Positions 1 through 8,908 of a stretch of DNA of 64,000 nucleotides are shown here, in pieces. This DNA comes from Candidatus Methylophosphatis haderslevensis (lineage in GTDB: Bacteria; Pseudomonadota; Gammaproteobacteria; Burkholderiales; Rhodocyclaceae): the NCBI GenBank assembly GCA_016711925.1, contig JADJSA010000001.1, forward strand, positions 744,001-808,000, written 5' to 3'. The notes beneath the pieces were generated by a model. It searched no databases, was not told where the DNA came from, and saw only the letters and a list, made by a program, of their open reading frames with translations. The stretch's first letter is position 1, and each line of letters starts with the position of its first letter. A program made the position numbers and the translations under genes.

Positions 1-2
1 TA

Positions 3-2090
3 CAGATTCAGATTTGGATCGTTGGAATCATCGGCGTGACGGCGATCCGCTTCTGGCTTTATCGGACCTACATCAGTAGCCATGACAAGCGCAAGCGTCC
101 CGAATTCTGGCTGCGGTGGTTCATCACTCTCACGGCGCTCGCAGGCGCAATGTGGGGGCTGGTCGGCACCTTGCTCCTGCCGCCGGCTGGTAGCCCGTAC
201 CAGTTGGTGGCGGTGGTTGCATTGATCGGCGTTGTAGCGACCGGCATGTTTTCGCTTTCGTCCTTCTTCGGGGCCTATGCGGCGCTCGCCTTGCCGGCAT
301 TGGTTCCGGCAATCGCAGCACATCTTGTCTCGCAAAATCGAGCAGACGAGTTCATCGCCTTTACCTTGGCTGTTTTTCTCGTGGTGGCCCTCGGAGCCGC
401 CCGGCGCCAGGCGAAAGAGCGTCGACGTTCGCTGGAACTCAGATTGACGGTTCAGTCGCTCGCCGCCGAAAACGAGGAGGCGCGCCGCGTCGCCGAGGCA
501 TCGAACCAGGCGAAATCGCGCTTCCTTGCCAACATGTCGCACGAGATTCGGACGCCGATGAACGGTATTCTCGGCATGTCCGAACTACTGCTGCGGTCCG
601 GACTGAAAGGTCCGCTGGCTCGCAATGCGATGACGCTGCGCCGCTCCTGCGAAACCCTGCTTGGGTTGATCAACGAGATCCTTGACTTTTCAAAGATCGA
701 GGCAGGTCGCATGGACCTCGAGGCTTCGCCGTTCTGCCCGGCTGAAGTCGTGCGGGACACCGTCGCCCTCTTTGCAGATACAGCGCGCCAAAAAGGGCTG
801 GACCTGCACGTTGATCTGTCGGCCGCGGCCAACCAGATGGTGGTCGGCGATCCGTCCCGTGTATCGCAGATTCTGAACAATCTGGTTTCCAACGCCATCA
901 AGTTTACCGATGCGGGTGAAATCCATGTCAGCCTCCAGGGCGCCGATTCCCTGCCGGATGCCGACGGGTTGCGCACCTTGCGTATCGAGGTCGCCGATTC
1001 GGGGTGCGGAATCCCTGCCGAACGTGTCCACGCCATCTTCGATGCCTTCACGCAGGCAGACGAGACCACGACGCGGCGCTACGGCGGAACCGGACTGGGG
1101 CTGGCGATCGCAAAACAGCTCGCGAGCCTCATGGGTGGTGAGGTTGGCGTCGATAGCGTGCTGGGCAAGGGTTCAACGTTCTGGTTCACGATCCGCGCTC
1201 CATTGGCCGACGCATCTGCCTCGACCGAGCATTTGCGGGAAGGGATGGAATCAAGGCGCTTCTCGGGCAGGGTTCTTCTGGTTGACGACAATCCGGTGAA
1301 CCTCGAGGTGGGCGTCGCCCTTCTCCAAATGCTGGGCGTCACTGTCGTTGCGGCCGAATCCGGAGAAGCGGCGGTCGCCACCGCCGCCAAAGGCGGCTTT
1401 GACCTGATTCTCATGGACTGCCACATGCCGGGTGTTGACGGCTTCGAAGCGACACAAATCATTCGTCACACGGAACTCGAACGCAACGAGCAACCGTGCC
1501 CAATCGTTGCGCTTACCGCCAATGCCACCGCAAATTGCCGGCAGCGTTGCCAGGAGGCCGGCATGAGCGGCTTTCTGTCCAAGCCGTTCCGCATGAAAGA
1601 ACTGGAACAGATGCTTTCACGATACCTTGCCGCGTTCGCGGTGACGGGCAATTCGCCGGGGGCGACCGACCCGATGTTCGATAGCGGAAATGCCATCGTC
1701 GACATGGGCGTTATCGCGAACCTCAAGAATATGGGCCAGAATGGCCGCAAGGATGTCGCTGCAGGCGCGATCGGACTGTACTTGAAACACTCGCCACGCC
1801 TGCTGGAAACCATCCTAGACGGCTTGCGTTCCCAGGATTTGGCAACGGTCGTTCTGGCAGCTCACAAGTGGAAATCCAGCTCTTCGATCGTCGGGGCGGC
1901 CCAACTGGCGCAGCTCTTGCAAGAGATCGAAGACGGTGCGGCGAATGAATCGATTGCGCCAGGAAAATCACTTGAGACGGAACTGACCCGGCAATACGAG
2001 GCGGTCCGAGATATCCTGATCCGTGAGTTGAGCGCCGGCGACAAGACAAGCGTTATTCAGGCGCCCGCTGCCGTGGCCGGGAACTCGTAA
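3..2090 (+). CDS. rpfC: RpfC-like hybrid sensor histidine kinase, 5'-truncated by window edge
   Basis: The reading frame is open from base 3 and enters a hydrophobic stretch, so the true start lies upstream; a GTG at 36 is only the first internal candidate. Visible order: several membrane segments (to about base 390), a coiled linker, HisKA with the phospho-accepting His in NMSHEIRTPMNG (codon at 540–542), HATPase with GTGLGLAI, a receiver domain with phospho-Asp in LILMDCHMPG (1416–1418), and an Hpt domain with His in AHKWKSSSS (1863–1865). Membrane-HK-REC-Hpt is the architecture of RpfC, the sensor for diffusible signal factor (DSF) fatty acids. The convergent neighbour is an RpfF-type DSF synthase, the arrangement known from Xanthomonas, which makes RpfC a better name than a BarA/ArcB-like kinase. 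Whether rpfG lies upstream cannot be seen. Confidence 0.8.
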   Translation, partial: QIQIWIVGIIGVTAIRFWLYRTYISSHDKRKRPEFWLRWFITLTALAGAMWGLVGTLLLPPAGSPYQLVAVVALIGVVATGMFSLSSFFGAYAALALPALVPAIAAHLVSQNRADEFIAFTLAVFLVVALGAARRQAKERRRSLELRLTVQSLAAENEEARRVAEASNQAKSRFLANMSHEIRTPMNGILGMSELLLRSGLKGPLARNAMTLRRSCETLLGLINEILDFSKIEAGRMDLEASPFCPAEVVRDTVALFADTARQKGLDLHVDLSAAANQMVVGDPSRVSQILNNLVSNAIKFTDAGEIHVSLQGADSLPDADGLRTLRIEVADSGCGIPAERVHAIFDAFTQADETTTRRYGGTGLGLAIAKQLASLMGGEVGVDSVLGKGSTFWFTIRAPLADASASTEHLREGMESRRFSGRVLLVDDNPVNLEVGVALLQMLGVTVVAAESGEAAVATAAKGGFDLILMDCHMPGVDGFEATQIIRHTELERNEQPCPIVALTANATANCRQRCQEAGMSGFLSKPFRMKELEQMLSRYLAAFAVTGNSPGATDPMFDSGNAIVDMGVIANLKNMGQNGRKDVAAGAIGLYLKHSPRLLETILDGLRSQDLATVVLAAHKWKSSSSIVGAAQLAQLLQEIEDGAANESIAPGKSLETELTRQYEAVRDILIRELSAGDKTSVIQAPAAVAGNS

Positions 2091-2091
2091 C

Positions 2092-2110
2092 CTCGGCAAT
2101 GGTTGCCGAG
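2092..2110. terminator. Hairpin after rpfC
   Basis: CTCGGCAA-tgg-TTGCCGAG is a perfect 8-bp stem with a 3-base loop, two bases after the rpfC stop codon and in front of the convergent rpfF. No T-run follows, so it may end transcription only weakly or act as an mRNA 3' stabiliser. Confidence 0.4.
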
Positions 2111-2184
2111 TCCCGGCGAAAGGTTCCGGCCCAGCGCTGCACAATGGGCACGGTCAACCCACCCGTTATTGACGAAAGAGTTGC

Positions 2185-3102
2185 TTACGCCACATCCGTG
2201 CGCTTGTCTTGAGCACGGACCAGGCGTTCCATGACCTTTCTGTCTCTCGACTCAAGGCTGCACGCCGCCTCGACCCATTCGCGAGTGATCTCGATCAGTT
2301 CGGTACGACTGACCCTTAGCGGGCCATGTTGCTTGGCCCGTTGGTACGCCCAATATCCATGAAGATTTGTGCGCCGTCCGGCAATCACCTTTCTCACGAC
2401 GGCTTCGCCCTCCCCGGGCTCCGCCAGATAGTCGACCAGCCCGATTTCGTGCATCTGCTCGGCCGTCAGGATTCGTCCCGATGTGATCAGATCCTCCGCA
2501 AGGCGGGGTCCGACCTTTCGGGCCAGAATGCTGTATGCACCCATACCCGGAAACAGGTTGAACAACATCTCGGGGAAACCCATTTTGACGCCCCGCTGGG
2601 CAACCACAATATGGTTGGACAGGGCCAGTTCGAGCCCGCCCCCCAACGCATCCCCCTCGACCAGAGCAATCGTTACGGTCTCGGTCCCGAGACCAACCAG
2701 ATAGTTGAAAACACCATCGACACACTGCGTTGCATAGAAGAGCAGACCATCGTAGTCCCCGGCCGCCGACAGTTTACGGAACAAGTCCAGGTCGCCGCCG
2801 AGATTGAACACGCCGGGCGTCATCGACGCGGTAACGAGGAAGTCAACTTCGTCCGGACGCTCGGCAATGGCATCTTGCTGCCGCCGCATGTCTGCGATCA
2901 GATCAAGCGTGAAGCACGGTCTCGCCAGGTGGTTCATGTACATCCAGACCGCCCGCTGCGATTCGACATATTCGCTGCTGACGCATTGTGTGCGTATCAG
3001 CGCCGGGCGTGTGGAAGCCGTACCTTGCACCAGTCGGACAGGCCGACGTACTGGCTCAGGCTGTACGCCCGGGTAATAAAGTTCAAGCAGCATCGCAGAC
3101 AT
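2185..3102 (-). CDS. rpfF: DSF synthase RpfF-like (crotonase fold)
   Basis: Enoyl-CoA hydratase/isomerase superfamily protein of 305 residues. It contains the RpfF-type block GDALGGGLELALS followed by MGFPEMLFNLFPGMGAY. The two glutamates used by RpfF for dehydration and thioester hydrolysis (E141 and E161 in Xanthomonas) are present as E158 and E178, with the same spacing of 20 residues. The product should be a cis-2-unsaturated fatty acid signal made from acyl-ACP. I chose the ATG at 3102 because GGAG (3111–3114) sits 8 bases upstream; an in-frame ATG at 3147 lacks this and would add 15 unlikely residues. It is convergent with the RpfC-like sensor, so signal synthesis and perception are encoded side by side. 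An ordinary enoyl-CoA hydratase is less likely, given the RpfF-specific motif and the neighbour. Confidence 0.85.
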   Translation of the reverse strand: MSAMLLELYYPGVQPEPVRRPVRLVQGTASTRPALIRTQCVSSEYVESQRAVWMYMNHLARPCFTLDLIADMRRQQDAIAERPDEVDFLVTASMTPGVFNLGGDLDLFRKLSAAGDYDGLLFYATQCVDGVFNYLVGLGTETVTIALVEGDALGGGLELALSNHIVVAQRGVKMGFPEMLFNLFPGMGAYSILARKVGPRLAEDLITSGRILTAEQMHEIGLVDYLAEPGEGEAVVRKVIAGRRTNLHGYWAYQRAKQHGPLRVSRTELIEITREWVEAACSLESRDRKVMERLVRAQDKRTDVA

Positions 3103-3250
3103 TGATACTTCTCCGTAGAATCGAAACCAGCCAGGCATGCACCACAAAGCGAAGGAAAAGGGCGTCTATGCTTGCCTCAAACTTTGGTGACAACTCACTT
3201 TAAGGCTCGCAGCCATCCTATCCATTCCGATAGCGAAACTGCAATAGATC

Positions 3251-3271
3251 AAGAATGAAAATTTGATTCTT
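3251..3271. promoter_or_regulatory. Short palindrome upstream of rpfF and phasin gene
   Basis: AAGAAT-N9-ATTCTT forms a perfect interrupted palindrome in an AT-rich patch of the divergent intergenic region (3103–3439). It could be an operator for rpfF or the phasin gene. No protein can be assigned from sequence alone. Confidence 0.25.
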
Positions 3272-3439
3272 CGCGGATCCCCCGTTCTCGCGAATGGAAG
3301 GCACTGCGCGTCACCCCTCTCAAACCCCGACCTCCAGCCCGTCCATGCACACGAATGCCGCTTGTGCTAACGTAGGAGTGTGGTGAGTTGAGGGACACCG
3401 CCGGCGAGAGGCCGCAATTACCGATTGGGGGGAGAAGAG

Positions 3440-3973
3440 ATGGCAAGCAAGCAACAGGAACAGTTCACCGAACTTCAGGCCAAGAATATGGATGCGGCAA
3501 TGAAGCTCGCTCAGCTTTCAATTGAGAATTCTCAAAAAATCATGGAATTGCAGATCGACACAGCGCGGTCGCTGTTCGAGGAAGGGGTCGCGAATTCAAA
3601 GGCATTGGCAAGTTCGACCGATCCGCGGGAAGCGATGGCCCTGCGTACCCGCTTTGCCCAGACGTCCACGGAGAGGATGTTGGGGTGCGCGCGCCAGATT
3701 GCGGAGATCACTTCCAGCACTCAGGCCGAGGTTGGCCGCATGGTTACCCAGCAGTTGTCGCTGGGCGGCAAGGACATGATGGAGGCCTTCCAGAAGGTCT
3801 TCCAGGGAATGCCGATTGCAGACTCCGGCGCACTGGGCGCGATGCAGACTGCAATGGATACCGCCCGCGCCGCATTCGAGCAGGTCACGCGTGCGTCGCA
3901 GGAAGCGTTCTCCACGTTCAGCAGCATGGCCGAGCGCGCGACCAACGCGGCGGTGCCCAAAGCGAAGAAGTAG
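3440..3973 (+). CDS. Phasin family protein
   Basis: 177-residue, Met/Gln/Ala-rich, all-helical protein typical of phasins, which coat polyhydroxyalkanoate granules in the cytoplasm and control their size. The N-terminal part (QEQFTELQAKNMDAAMKLAQ) and the central segment with STQAEVGRMVTQQL fit the phasin_2 pattern, and the C-terminus ends in a basic KAKK tail. The ATG at 3440 is preferred to the one at 3425 because a strong GGGGGGAGAAGAG purine run ends just before it. The gene stands alone: rpfF is divergent and moaE convergent, and a clear intrinsic terminator follows. It implies that the host stores PHA, although no PHA synthase gene is in this window. Confidence 0.85.
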   Translation: MASKQQEQFTELQAKNMDAAMKLAQLSIENSQKIMELQIDTARSLFEEGVANSKALASSTDPREAMALRTRFAQTSTERMLGCARQIAEITSSTQAEVGRMVTQQLSLGGKDMMEAFQKVFQGMPIADSGALGAMQTAMDTARAAFEQVTRASQEAFSTFSSMAERATNAAVPKAKK

Positions 3974-3998
3974 GCGCTGCCACTGGCGTCATCAAGAA

Positions 3999-4026
3999 GG
4001 GCACGGGTGGTTCCGTGCCCTTTTTT
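3999..4026 (+). terminator. Intrinsic terminator of phasin gene
   Basis: GGGCACGG, a 6-base loop, CCGTGCCC, then TTTTTT. This is a textbook rho-independent terminator starting 26 bases after the phasin stop codon. Confidence 0.92.
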
Positions 4027-4070
4027 CTACCTGATTCTGGCTTTCCTCCGCCGGATCTGATTCGCCGCTG

Positions 4071-4526
4071 TCAGGGGTTCTTCCAACGCCCGGCGGCCTG
4101 GTCGTCGGCCTCCCTCGCATCGACCCAGCGCGAGCCGTGCGGCGTTTCCTCTTTTTTCCAGAACGGCGCCTCCGTCTTGAGGAAATCCATGATGAACTCG
4201 CAAGCCGCGAATGCCTCGCCGCGGTGCTCGCCGGCCACCACCACCAGAACGATCTGCTCGCCCGGTTGCAGGCGGCCGTAGCGGTGCACGACCAGCGCGT
4301 CGATGATGTCCCAGCGACGTCTCGCCTGGGCGACGATATCATCGAGCGAGGTCTCGGTCATCCCCGGGTAGTACTCGAGCGTCATCGCGGTCACGCCAGC
4401 ACCGTCGTTCGCCCCGCGCACAGTTCCGACGAAACTTGCCACCGCACCGATCGCGAGATTGCCGCGAGTGATTGCCGCAATCTCACGCCCAACGTCGAAG
4501 TCTTCCGCCTGCACCTTGACTGACAT
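4071..4526 (-). CDS. moaE: Molybdopterin synthase catalytic (large) subunit MoaE
   Basis: 151 residues, the usual length for MoaE. It inserts dithiolene sulfur, carried on the MoaD C-terminus, into cyclic pyranopterin monophosphate to make molybdopterin. Family features are SFVGTVRGAN near the N-terminus, LEYYPGM, the conserved VHRYGRLQPGE and VVVAGEHRGEAFAACEFIMD segments, and the Lys-rich PFWKKEE active-site region. It is the last gene of a minus-strand run mobB-moeA-moaD-moaE and begins 10 bases after the moaD stop, so it is almost certainly co-transcribed with moaD. Confidence 0.95.
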   Translation of the reverse strand: MSVKVQAEDFDVGREIAAITRGNLAIGAVASFVGTVRGANDGAGVTAMTLEYYPGMTETSLDDIVAQARRRWDIIDALVVHRYGRLQPGEQIVLVVVAGEHRGEAFAACEFIMDFLKTEAPFWKKEETPHGSRWVDAREADDQAAGRWKNP

Positions 4527-4536
4527 GGCCCCGCCT

Positions 4537-4791
4537 TCAACCGCCTGTCACGGGTGGAAAGAAGGCGACTTCGTCACCTTCGCCCACGGCTGTTTCCGCG
4601 CCCGCCATGCGCTGATTGACGGCAGCGCGCACGTTCTTGCCGGCGTCAAGCGCATCCCAGTTCGCCCCGCGCGCCGCAAGGTGCGCGCGCAACTTGCCGA
4701 CAGTATCGATGGCGACCGGCAAAATCAGTTCCTCGGCCGCTTGCCCGAGCCGTTCCCGCAGACCGGCAAAGTAAAGAATCCTGATTGCCAT
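4537..4791 (-). CDS. moaD: Molybdopterin synthase sulfur-carrier subunit MoaD
   Basis: 84-residue ubiquitin-like protein starting MAIRILYFAGLRERLG and ending in the diagnostic VTGG. The C-terminal glycine is adenylated by MoeB and converted to the thiocarboxylate that donates sulfur to MoaE. The start at 4791 is the only Met giving the family length; longer versions of this frame run back into moeA in another frame. It sits 5 bases downstream of the moeA stop and 10 bases before moaE, so the three genes form one transcript. Confidence 0.93.
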   Translation of the reverse strand: MAIRILYFAGLRERLGQAAEELILPVAIDTVGKLRAHLAARGANWDALDAGKNVRAAVNQRMAGAETAVGEGDEVAFFPPVTGG

Positions 4792-4796
4792 TGGGC

Positions 4797-6014
4797 TCAG
4801 TATAACAACCCAGCGAACGGCAGGAAGCGCACCAGATCGCCATGCCGGACCACGTTGCCGGCCGGATTGTCGATCAGGCCGTCGGCCCACGCGGCCGAAG
4901 TCAGGACAGCCGAACTCTGGTTTGCGAACAGTTCGAGTCCGCCGGCCGCGTTGACCCGCGCCCGCAGGAATTCCCGGCGCGAGTCGGGTTTGATCAGTTC
5001 GAACTCCGCCCGCCGCTGTTCGGCCCAGGGCTCGCGATGGGTGGCACCCTGCAGCTTGAGAATCAACGGACGAACCACAACAACGAACGTAACGAACGCG
5101 GACACCGGATTCCCCGGCAATCCGATAAACGCCGCCCCCGTCGCCGAATTGCGGATTCGCCCGCAAGCCAGAGGCTTGCCCGGCTTGAGCGCGATCTTCC
5201 ACAGGTTCAATTCTCCCTCGGCCTCTACCGCCGGCTTCACGTGATCCTCTTCGCCGACCGAAACGCCGCCGCTGGTGATGATCAGATCGTGGCCCTGTGC
5301 CGCCTCACGCAACAGCGTGCGCGTCGCATCGAAGTCATCGCGCACGATGCCAAAGTCGGTGACGCTGCAGCCAAGCGACTGAAGCAGTCCGCGCAGCAGG
5401 AAGCGATTCGAGTTGTAGATCGCACCCGGCGGCAATTGTTCGCCCGGCATGACCAGTTCGCTGCCGGTCGAAAACAGGGCCACGCGCAGGCGCCGGAACA
5501 CCAGGACCCGTGCGGCACCGACCGATGCCGCCAGTCCGGCATCCTGCGGCCTGACGCGGGTTCCGGCCGACAGCACCTCGGCCCCGCTGCGGACATCGCT
5601 GCCGCGGCGGGTAATCCACTCGCCGGCGCGCGCAACGTGATTGATGGTCACCTGATCGCCGTCGGCCTCGCACAACTCCTGCATCACGATCGCGTCAACA
5701 CCCGCGGGCACCGGCGCGCCGGTGAAGATGCGCGCCGCGGTGCCGCGCTCAAGCGCATGGCCGATGCTGCCCGCGACGATCCGCTGCGCGACCCTCAGCC
5801 TTGCGCCGGACGCGGCGACGTCGGCACACGACACCGCGTAGCCATCCATCATGCTGTTGTCGCGCGGCGGCACGTCGATATCCGAGCGGATCGGTGCCGC
5901 AAGCACGCGGCCAAAACAATCGATGGTATCGACCTCCTCCACGTCGGCGACCGGCTGCGCCGACGACAGCAGTTGATCCAGCGCCTGGTCGAGCGAGAGC
6001 ATCGCGGTATTCAT
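4797..6014 (-). CDS. moeA: Molybdopterin molybdotransferase MoeA
   Basis: 405 residues, normal for MoeA, which catalyses molybdate insertion into adenylated molybdopterin. Recognisable parts: N-terminal SLDQALDQLLSSAQPV, the PPRDNSMMDGYAV motif, PVPAGVDAIVMQE, the MPT-binding-fold segment TSGGVSVGEEDH, and IGLPGNPVSAFVTF near the C-terminal third. Its start codon overlaps the mobB stop by four bases (ATGA), indicating translational coupling. It is followed closely by moaD and moaE. Molybdoenzymes served by the cofactor are not encoded in the window. Confidence 0.95.
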   Translation of the reverse strand: MNTAMLSLDQALDQLLSSAQPVADVEEVDTIDCFGRVLAAPIRSDIDVPPRDNSMMDGYAVSCADVAASGARLRVAQRIVAGSIGHALERGTAARIFTGAPVPAGVDAIVMQELCEADGDQVTINHVARAGEWITRRGSDVRSGAEVLSAGTRVRPQDAGLAASVGAARVLVFRRLRVALFSTGSELVMPGEQLPPGAIYNSNRFLLRGLLQSLGCSVTDFGIVRDDFDATRTLLREAAQGHDLIITSGGVSVGEEDHVKPAVEAEGELNLWKIALKPGKPLACGRIRNSATGAAFIGLPGNPVSAFVTFVVVVRPLILKLQGATHREPWAEQRRAEFELIKPDSRREFLRARVNAAGGLELFANQSSAVLTSAAWADGLIDNPAGNVVRHGDLVRFLPFAGLLY

Positions 6015-6517
6015 GCCAGTTCCAGAAAGTCGAGGATGAAACGGGTCACCCGATCCGGATCATTCACGTCGAGGTGGGTCAGATGCCTTGGCACCGGCTG
6101 GGCCGGCATCGAATCGGTCGCGATTCCCACGATGTGCGGGTTGTCCGGAAACATCAGCGGGCGCCCATGGGCAGGCCTGTGCACTTCCAGCTTGGGAATC
6201 GGGACCGCCTTGAACCCCTCGACCAGAACGATATCGCAAGGCGACAGCACTTTGAGTTGCGTGAACAAGTCGGGTTCCGGCGCGCCGCGCAACTCGTGCA
6301 CCAGCACCCAGCGGCTGTCGGAGGTCAGCAGTACCTCGCTGCACCCGGCTTCGCGATGGCGGTACGAGTCCTTGCCAGGCCGATCCATATCGAAGCCGTG
6401 GTGCGCATGCTTGATCGACGAAACCTTCAGTCCCCGCATGACGATCCGCGGGATGATCTGTTCGATCAGCGTTGTCTTGCCGGAACCGGAATAGCCGGCG
6501 AAGCCGAACACTTTCAT
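6011..6517 (-). CDS. mobB: Molybdopterin-guanine dinucleotide biosynthesis adapter MobB
   Basis: 168-residue P-loop GTPase with the Walker A motif GYSGSGKTTL at the extreme N-terminus and the MobB signatures VSSIKHAHHGFDMD, KDSYRHREAG and CDIVLVEGFK. MobB binds GTP and assists attachment of GMP to molybdenum cofactor. The Met at 6517 is chosen because it places the P-loop at the usual position; an in-frame ATG at 6589 would add 24 residues with no family similarity. First gene of the mobB-moeA-moaD-moaE run, overlapping moeA by 4 bases. Confidence 0.9.
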   Translation of the reverse strand: MKVFGFAGYSGSGKTTLIEQIIPRIVMRGLKVSSIKHAHHGFDMDRPGKDSYRHREAGCSEVLLTSDSRWVLVHELRGAPEPDLFTQLKVLSPCDIVLVEGFKAVPIPKLEVHRPAHGRPLMFPDNPHIVGIATDSMPAQPVPRHLTHLDVNDPDRVTRFILDFLELA

Positions 6518-6788
6518 CTCGTTCTCATGGATCGGTTGGCGGATCGAACTGCGGGTCGCGCACGCACCCGGACAAACAGCATCGACCAACGGCTTTGCCC
6601 AGCTTCGTCGCGCAGGATGTCGGTCGCCACAATCGCGCAGGAAACGAATTCATCAGCCCGGCGCCGATCTCCTGCACCGAATCGGGACCGGCGATTCTAA
6701 CACCGCGTAAGCGGCCGCCATTCCCGGACAGGTCGCCTTCGGTCGGCCGTCCAGCGCGCTGATCGAACCCGGTTTCGCGCCGGGCGGC
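6518..6788. other. Non-coding gap between helicase gene and mobB
   Basis: 271 bases with no credible gene. A small hairpin (CCCGG-N7-CCGGG, 6768–6784) lies just beyond the helicase stop codon and could be a weak terminator. The mobB promoter must also be here, but no convincing -35/-10 pair is seen. Confidence 0.4.
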
Positions 6789-8738
6789 TCAGCCCGCATC
6801 CGCAACCCCGCTGGCGGCGCCCTCGAAAAACGCCAGGGCCTCGCTGCGCTCGCGCGTGCGCCGCATCGGCGGCAACGAACGCCAGACGCGCTTTCCATAT
6901 TCCTTGCTGATCAGCCGCGGGTCGCAGATCATCAGCACGCCGCGGTCGGTCTCGCTGCGGATCAGCCGCCCGGCACCCTGCTTCATGCTGATTACCGCGC
7001 GCGGCAACTGGTACTGCATGAAGGGATTGCGGCCGGCACGGCGCATGTGCTCGATGCGCGCCGCCAGCACCGGATCGTCCGGCGGCGCGAAGGGGAGTTT
7101 GTCGATCACCACCAGCGACAGCGCCTGGCCGGGAACGTCCACCCCTTCCCAGAAACTCTGGCTGGCGACCAGCGTGGCGTTGCCAAGAAACCGAAACCGG
7201 TCCAGCAGTTCGCTGCGCGACCCCTCGCCCTGCAGCAGAAGCGGCGACTCGAAACCGTCGCGCGTATAGCGCTCGGCCAGTAGTTCATGGATGCGCCGCA
7301 TCGCCCGCAGGCTGGTACACAAAACGAAGGCACGGCCGCCGGATGCGCGGATGACCGGATAAGCGGCGTCCGCGACCGCCTCGTTGTAACCGGCGGTATT
7401 CGGATCAGGCATTGCTTGCGGCGCGTATAGCAGTGCCTGGCGGCCGTAATCGAACGGACTGCCCCACAGACCGGTCGCAGCCGTCGTCAGTCCAAGTTCG
7501 CCGCAGTAATGGCCGAAATCGCGTTCCACCGCAAGCGTGGCCGAGGTGAAAATCCACGCCCGCGGATGACCCTGCATCTGTCGCGCGAAGATGCCGGCGA
7601 TGTCCAGCGGCGTGGCGTTGAGCGCGCACGATTGCGCAAACACCTCGACCCAGCGCACCAGATCGCCGGCGTCCGGCGCGCGCCAGCGCGCCAGGCAGGC
7701 CGAGATTTCCTGGGCGCGGCGCGCACAGCTGGCAAGGCCCTCGGAGCGCTCGGCCTGCGAGTCGACCGACTGGCGGAACGCGTCGAGACGTTCCGACAAT
7801 GCGTCGATCGCCTTGCGAAATTCGGCTGACTGGCCGGCCTGGGCCAGCGGCAGCCGCACGTTGTCCGCACGGAAGGCCAGCCGCAGATCCCGCGCCGCCT
7901 TGTCCATCGCCCTGGCCGCTTCCGGCAGCGGCGCGAAATCCTTCGCCGCGGCCAGCGCCTCGTTACGCGTATCGCGCGCCAGATCGAGCAATTGCGACGT
8001 GGAGACGCTCTCGCCGAAAAACAGGCTGGCGGTTTCCGGCAACTGATGCGCCTCGTCGAAGATCACCGCATTGCAGGCCGGCAGCAATTCGCCTACTCCT
8101 TCGTCGCGCAGCATCACGTCGGCGAAGAACAGATGATGGTTGACCACCACCACATCGGCATCCATCGCCGCCCGCCGCGCAGCGAGCACAAAACATGACT
8201 TGTACGACGGGCATTCCTGGCCGAGGCAGTTGTCGCGCGTCGATGTCACCGCGCTCCAGACCGCCGAATCCTCGGGCACGGTGGTGCACTCGGATTTGTC
8301 GCCGCTGCCGCTGTGGCGCGCAAAGCGGGCAATCGTGCGCACGTGGGCCGCATCCTCGCGGCTGGCGAAACGGCCATCGATCTGCGCCCGATCGAGATGG
8401 TAGTGGCAGACATAGTTGGCACGCCCCTTGAGCAGGGCCGATGACAGGGGCAGCTTGAGCGCATCGCGCACCGTCGGCAGGTCGCGCTGGAACAACTGGT
8501 CCTGCAAGGTCTTGGTGCCGGTGGAAACGATGACCTTGGCGCCCGACAGCAGGGCGGGAACGAGGTACGCGAAGGTCTTGCCGGTGCCGGTGCCGGCCTC
8601 GGCGACCAGCACACCGTTGTCTGCGATTGCCTGCGCAACGCGCTGCGCCATCTCGACTTGCTGGGCGCGCGGACGAAATCCGGGAATCGCCGCCGCAAGC
8701 GGCCCGGCCGCGCCGAAGATGCGTGAGAGGTCTGTCAT
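6789..8738 (-). CDS. ATP-dependent XPD-family DNA helicase (YoaA/DinG-like)
   Basis: 649-residue superfamily 2 helicase. It has Walker A AEAGTGTGKTFAY, a DEAH box in IFDEAHQLPE, VVVNHHLFFAD, and C-terminal motifs ASQSFWEGVDVPG and QGAGRLIRSETDRG. Four cysteines in the XPD/DinG iron-sulfur arrangement (NYVC, then DNCLGQECPSYKSC) indicate a 4Fe-4S domain between motifs Ia and II. The length matches E. coli YoaA, which acts in repair and replication-fork maintenance, better than DinG. Two in-frame starts exist (8771 and 8738), neither with a good ribosome site; 8738 gives the usual N-terminus. Divergent from the zinc-ribbon gene across a region with an extended -10 promoter. Confidence 0.88.
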   Translation of the reverse strand: MTDLSRIFGAAGPLAAAIPGFRPRAQQVEMAQRVAQAIADNGVLVAEAGTGTGKTFAYLVPALLSGAKVIVSTGTKTLQDQLFQRDLPTVRDALKLPLSSALLKGRANYVCHYHLDRAQIDGRFASREDAAHVRTIARFARHSGSGDKSECTTVPEDSAVWSAVTSTRDNCLGQECPSYKSCFVLAARRAAMDADVVVVNHHLFFADVMLRDEGVGELLPACNAVIFDEAHQLPETASLFFGESVSTSQLLDLARDTRNEALAAAKDFAPLPEAARAMDKAARDLRLAFRADNVRLPLAQAGQSAEFRKAIDALSERLDAFRQSVDSQAERSEGLASCARRAQEISACLARWRAPDAGDLVRWVEVFAQSCALNATPLDIAGIFARQMQGHPRAWIFTSATLAVERDFGHYCGELGLTTAATGLWGSPFDYGRQALLYAPQAMPDPNTAGYNEAVADAAYPVIRASGGRAFVLCTSLRAMRRIHELLAERYTRDGFESPLLLQGEGSRSELLDRFRFLGNATLVASQSFWEGVDVPGQALSLVVIDKLPFAPPDDPVLAARIEHMRRAGRNPFMQYQLPRAVISMKQGAGRLIRSETDRGVLMICDPRLISKEYGKRVWRSLPPMRRTRERSEALAFFEGAASGVADAG

Positions 8739-8819
8739 CGAGAGCGAATCGGAAGCCGCGAATGCTACCATGCGTCGCTTGTATCACCTGCTCCACGGGG
8801 GCGTGGCGGAACCGGCGGT

Positions 8820-8828
8820 TGCTATAAT
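8820..8828 (+). promoter_or_regulatory. Extended -10 promoter for zinc-ribbon gene
   Basis: TGCTATAAT is a perfect extended -10 element (TGnTATAAT) 80 bases upstream of the ATG at 8909. No recognisable -35 is present at the right distance, as is common for extended -10 promoters. Confidence 0.5.
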
Positions 8829-8908
8829 TGCCCGCTCGCCTGCAGGGACCGGCTGCGGCTTGCCGGCACCAATTTCCCGGAACCATTTTTCGAGCAAGGG
8901 AGCGCACC

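Noticed and set aside
8797..8830. GGGGGCGTGGCGGAACCGG looks like the start of a tRNA-Leu
   Set aside because: No anticodon arm, T-loop or matching 3' acceptor end follows; the region is better read as a promoter.
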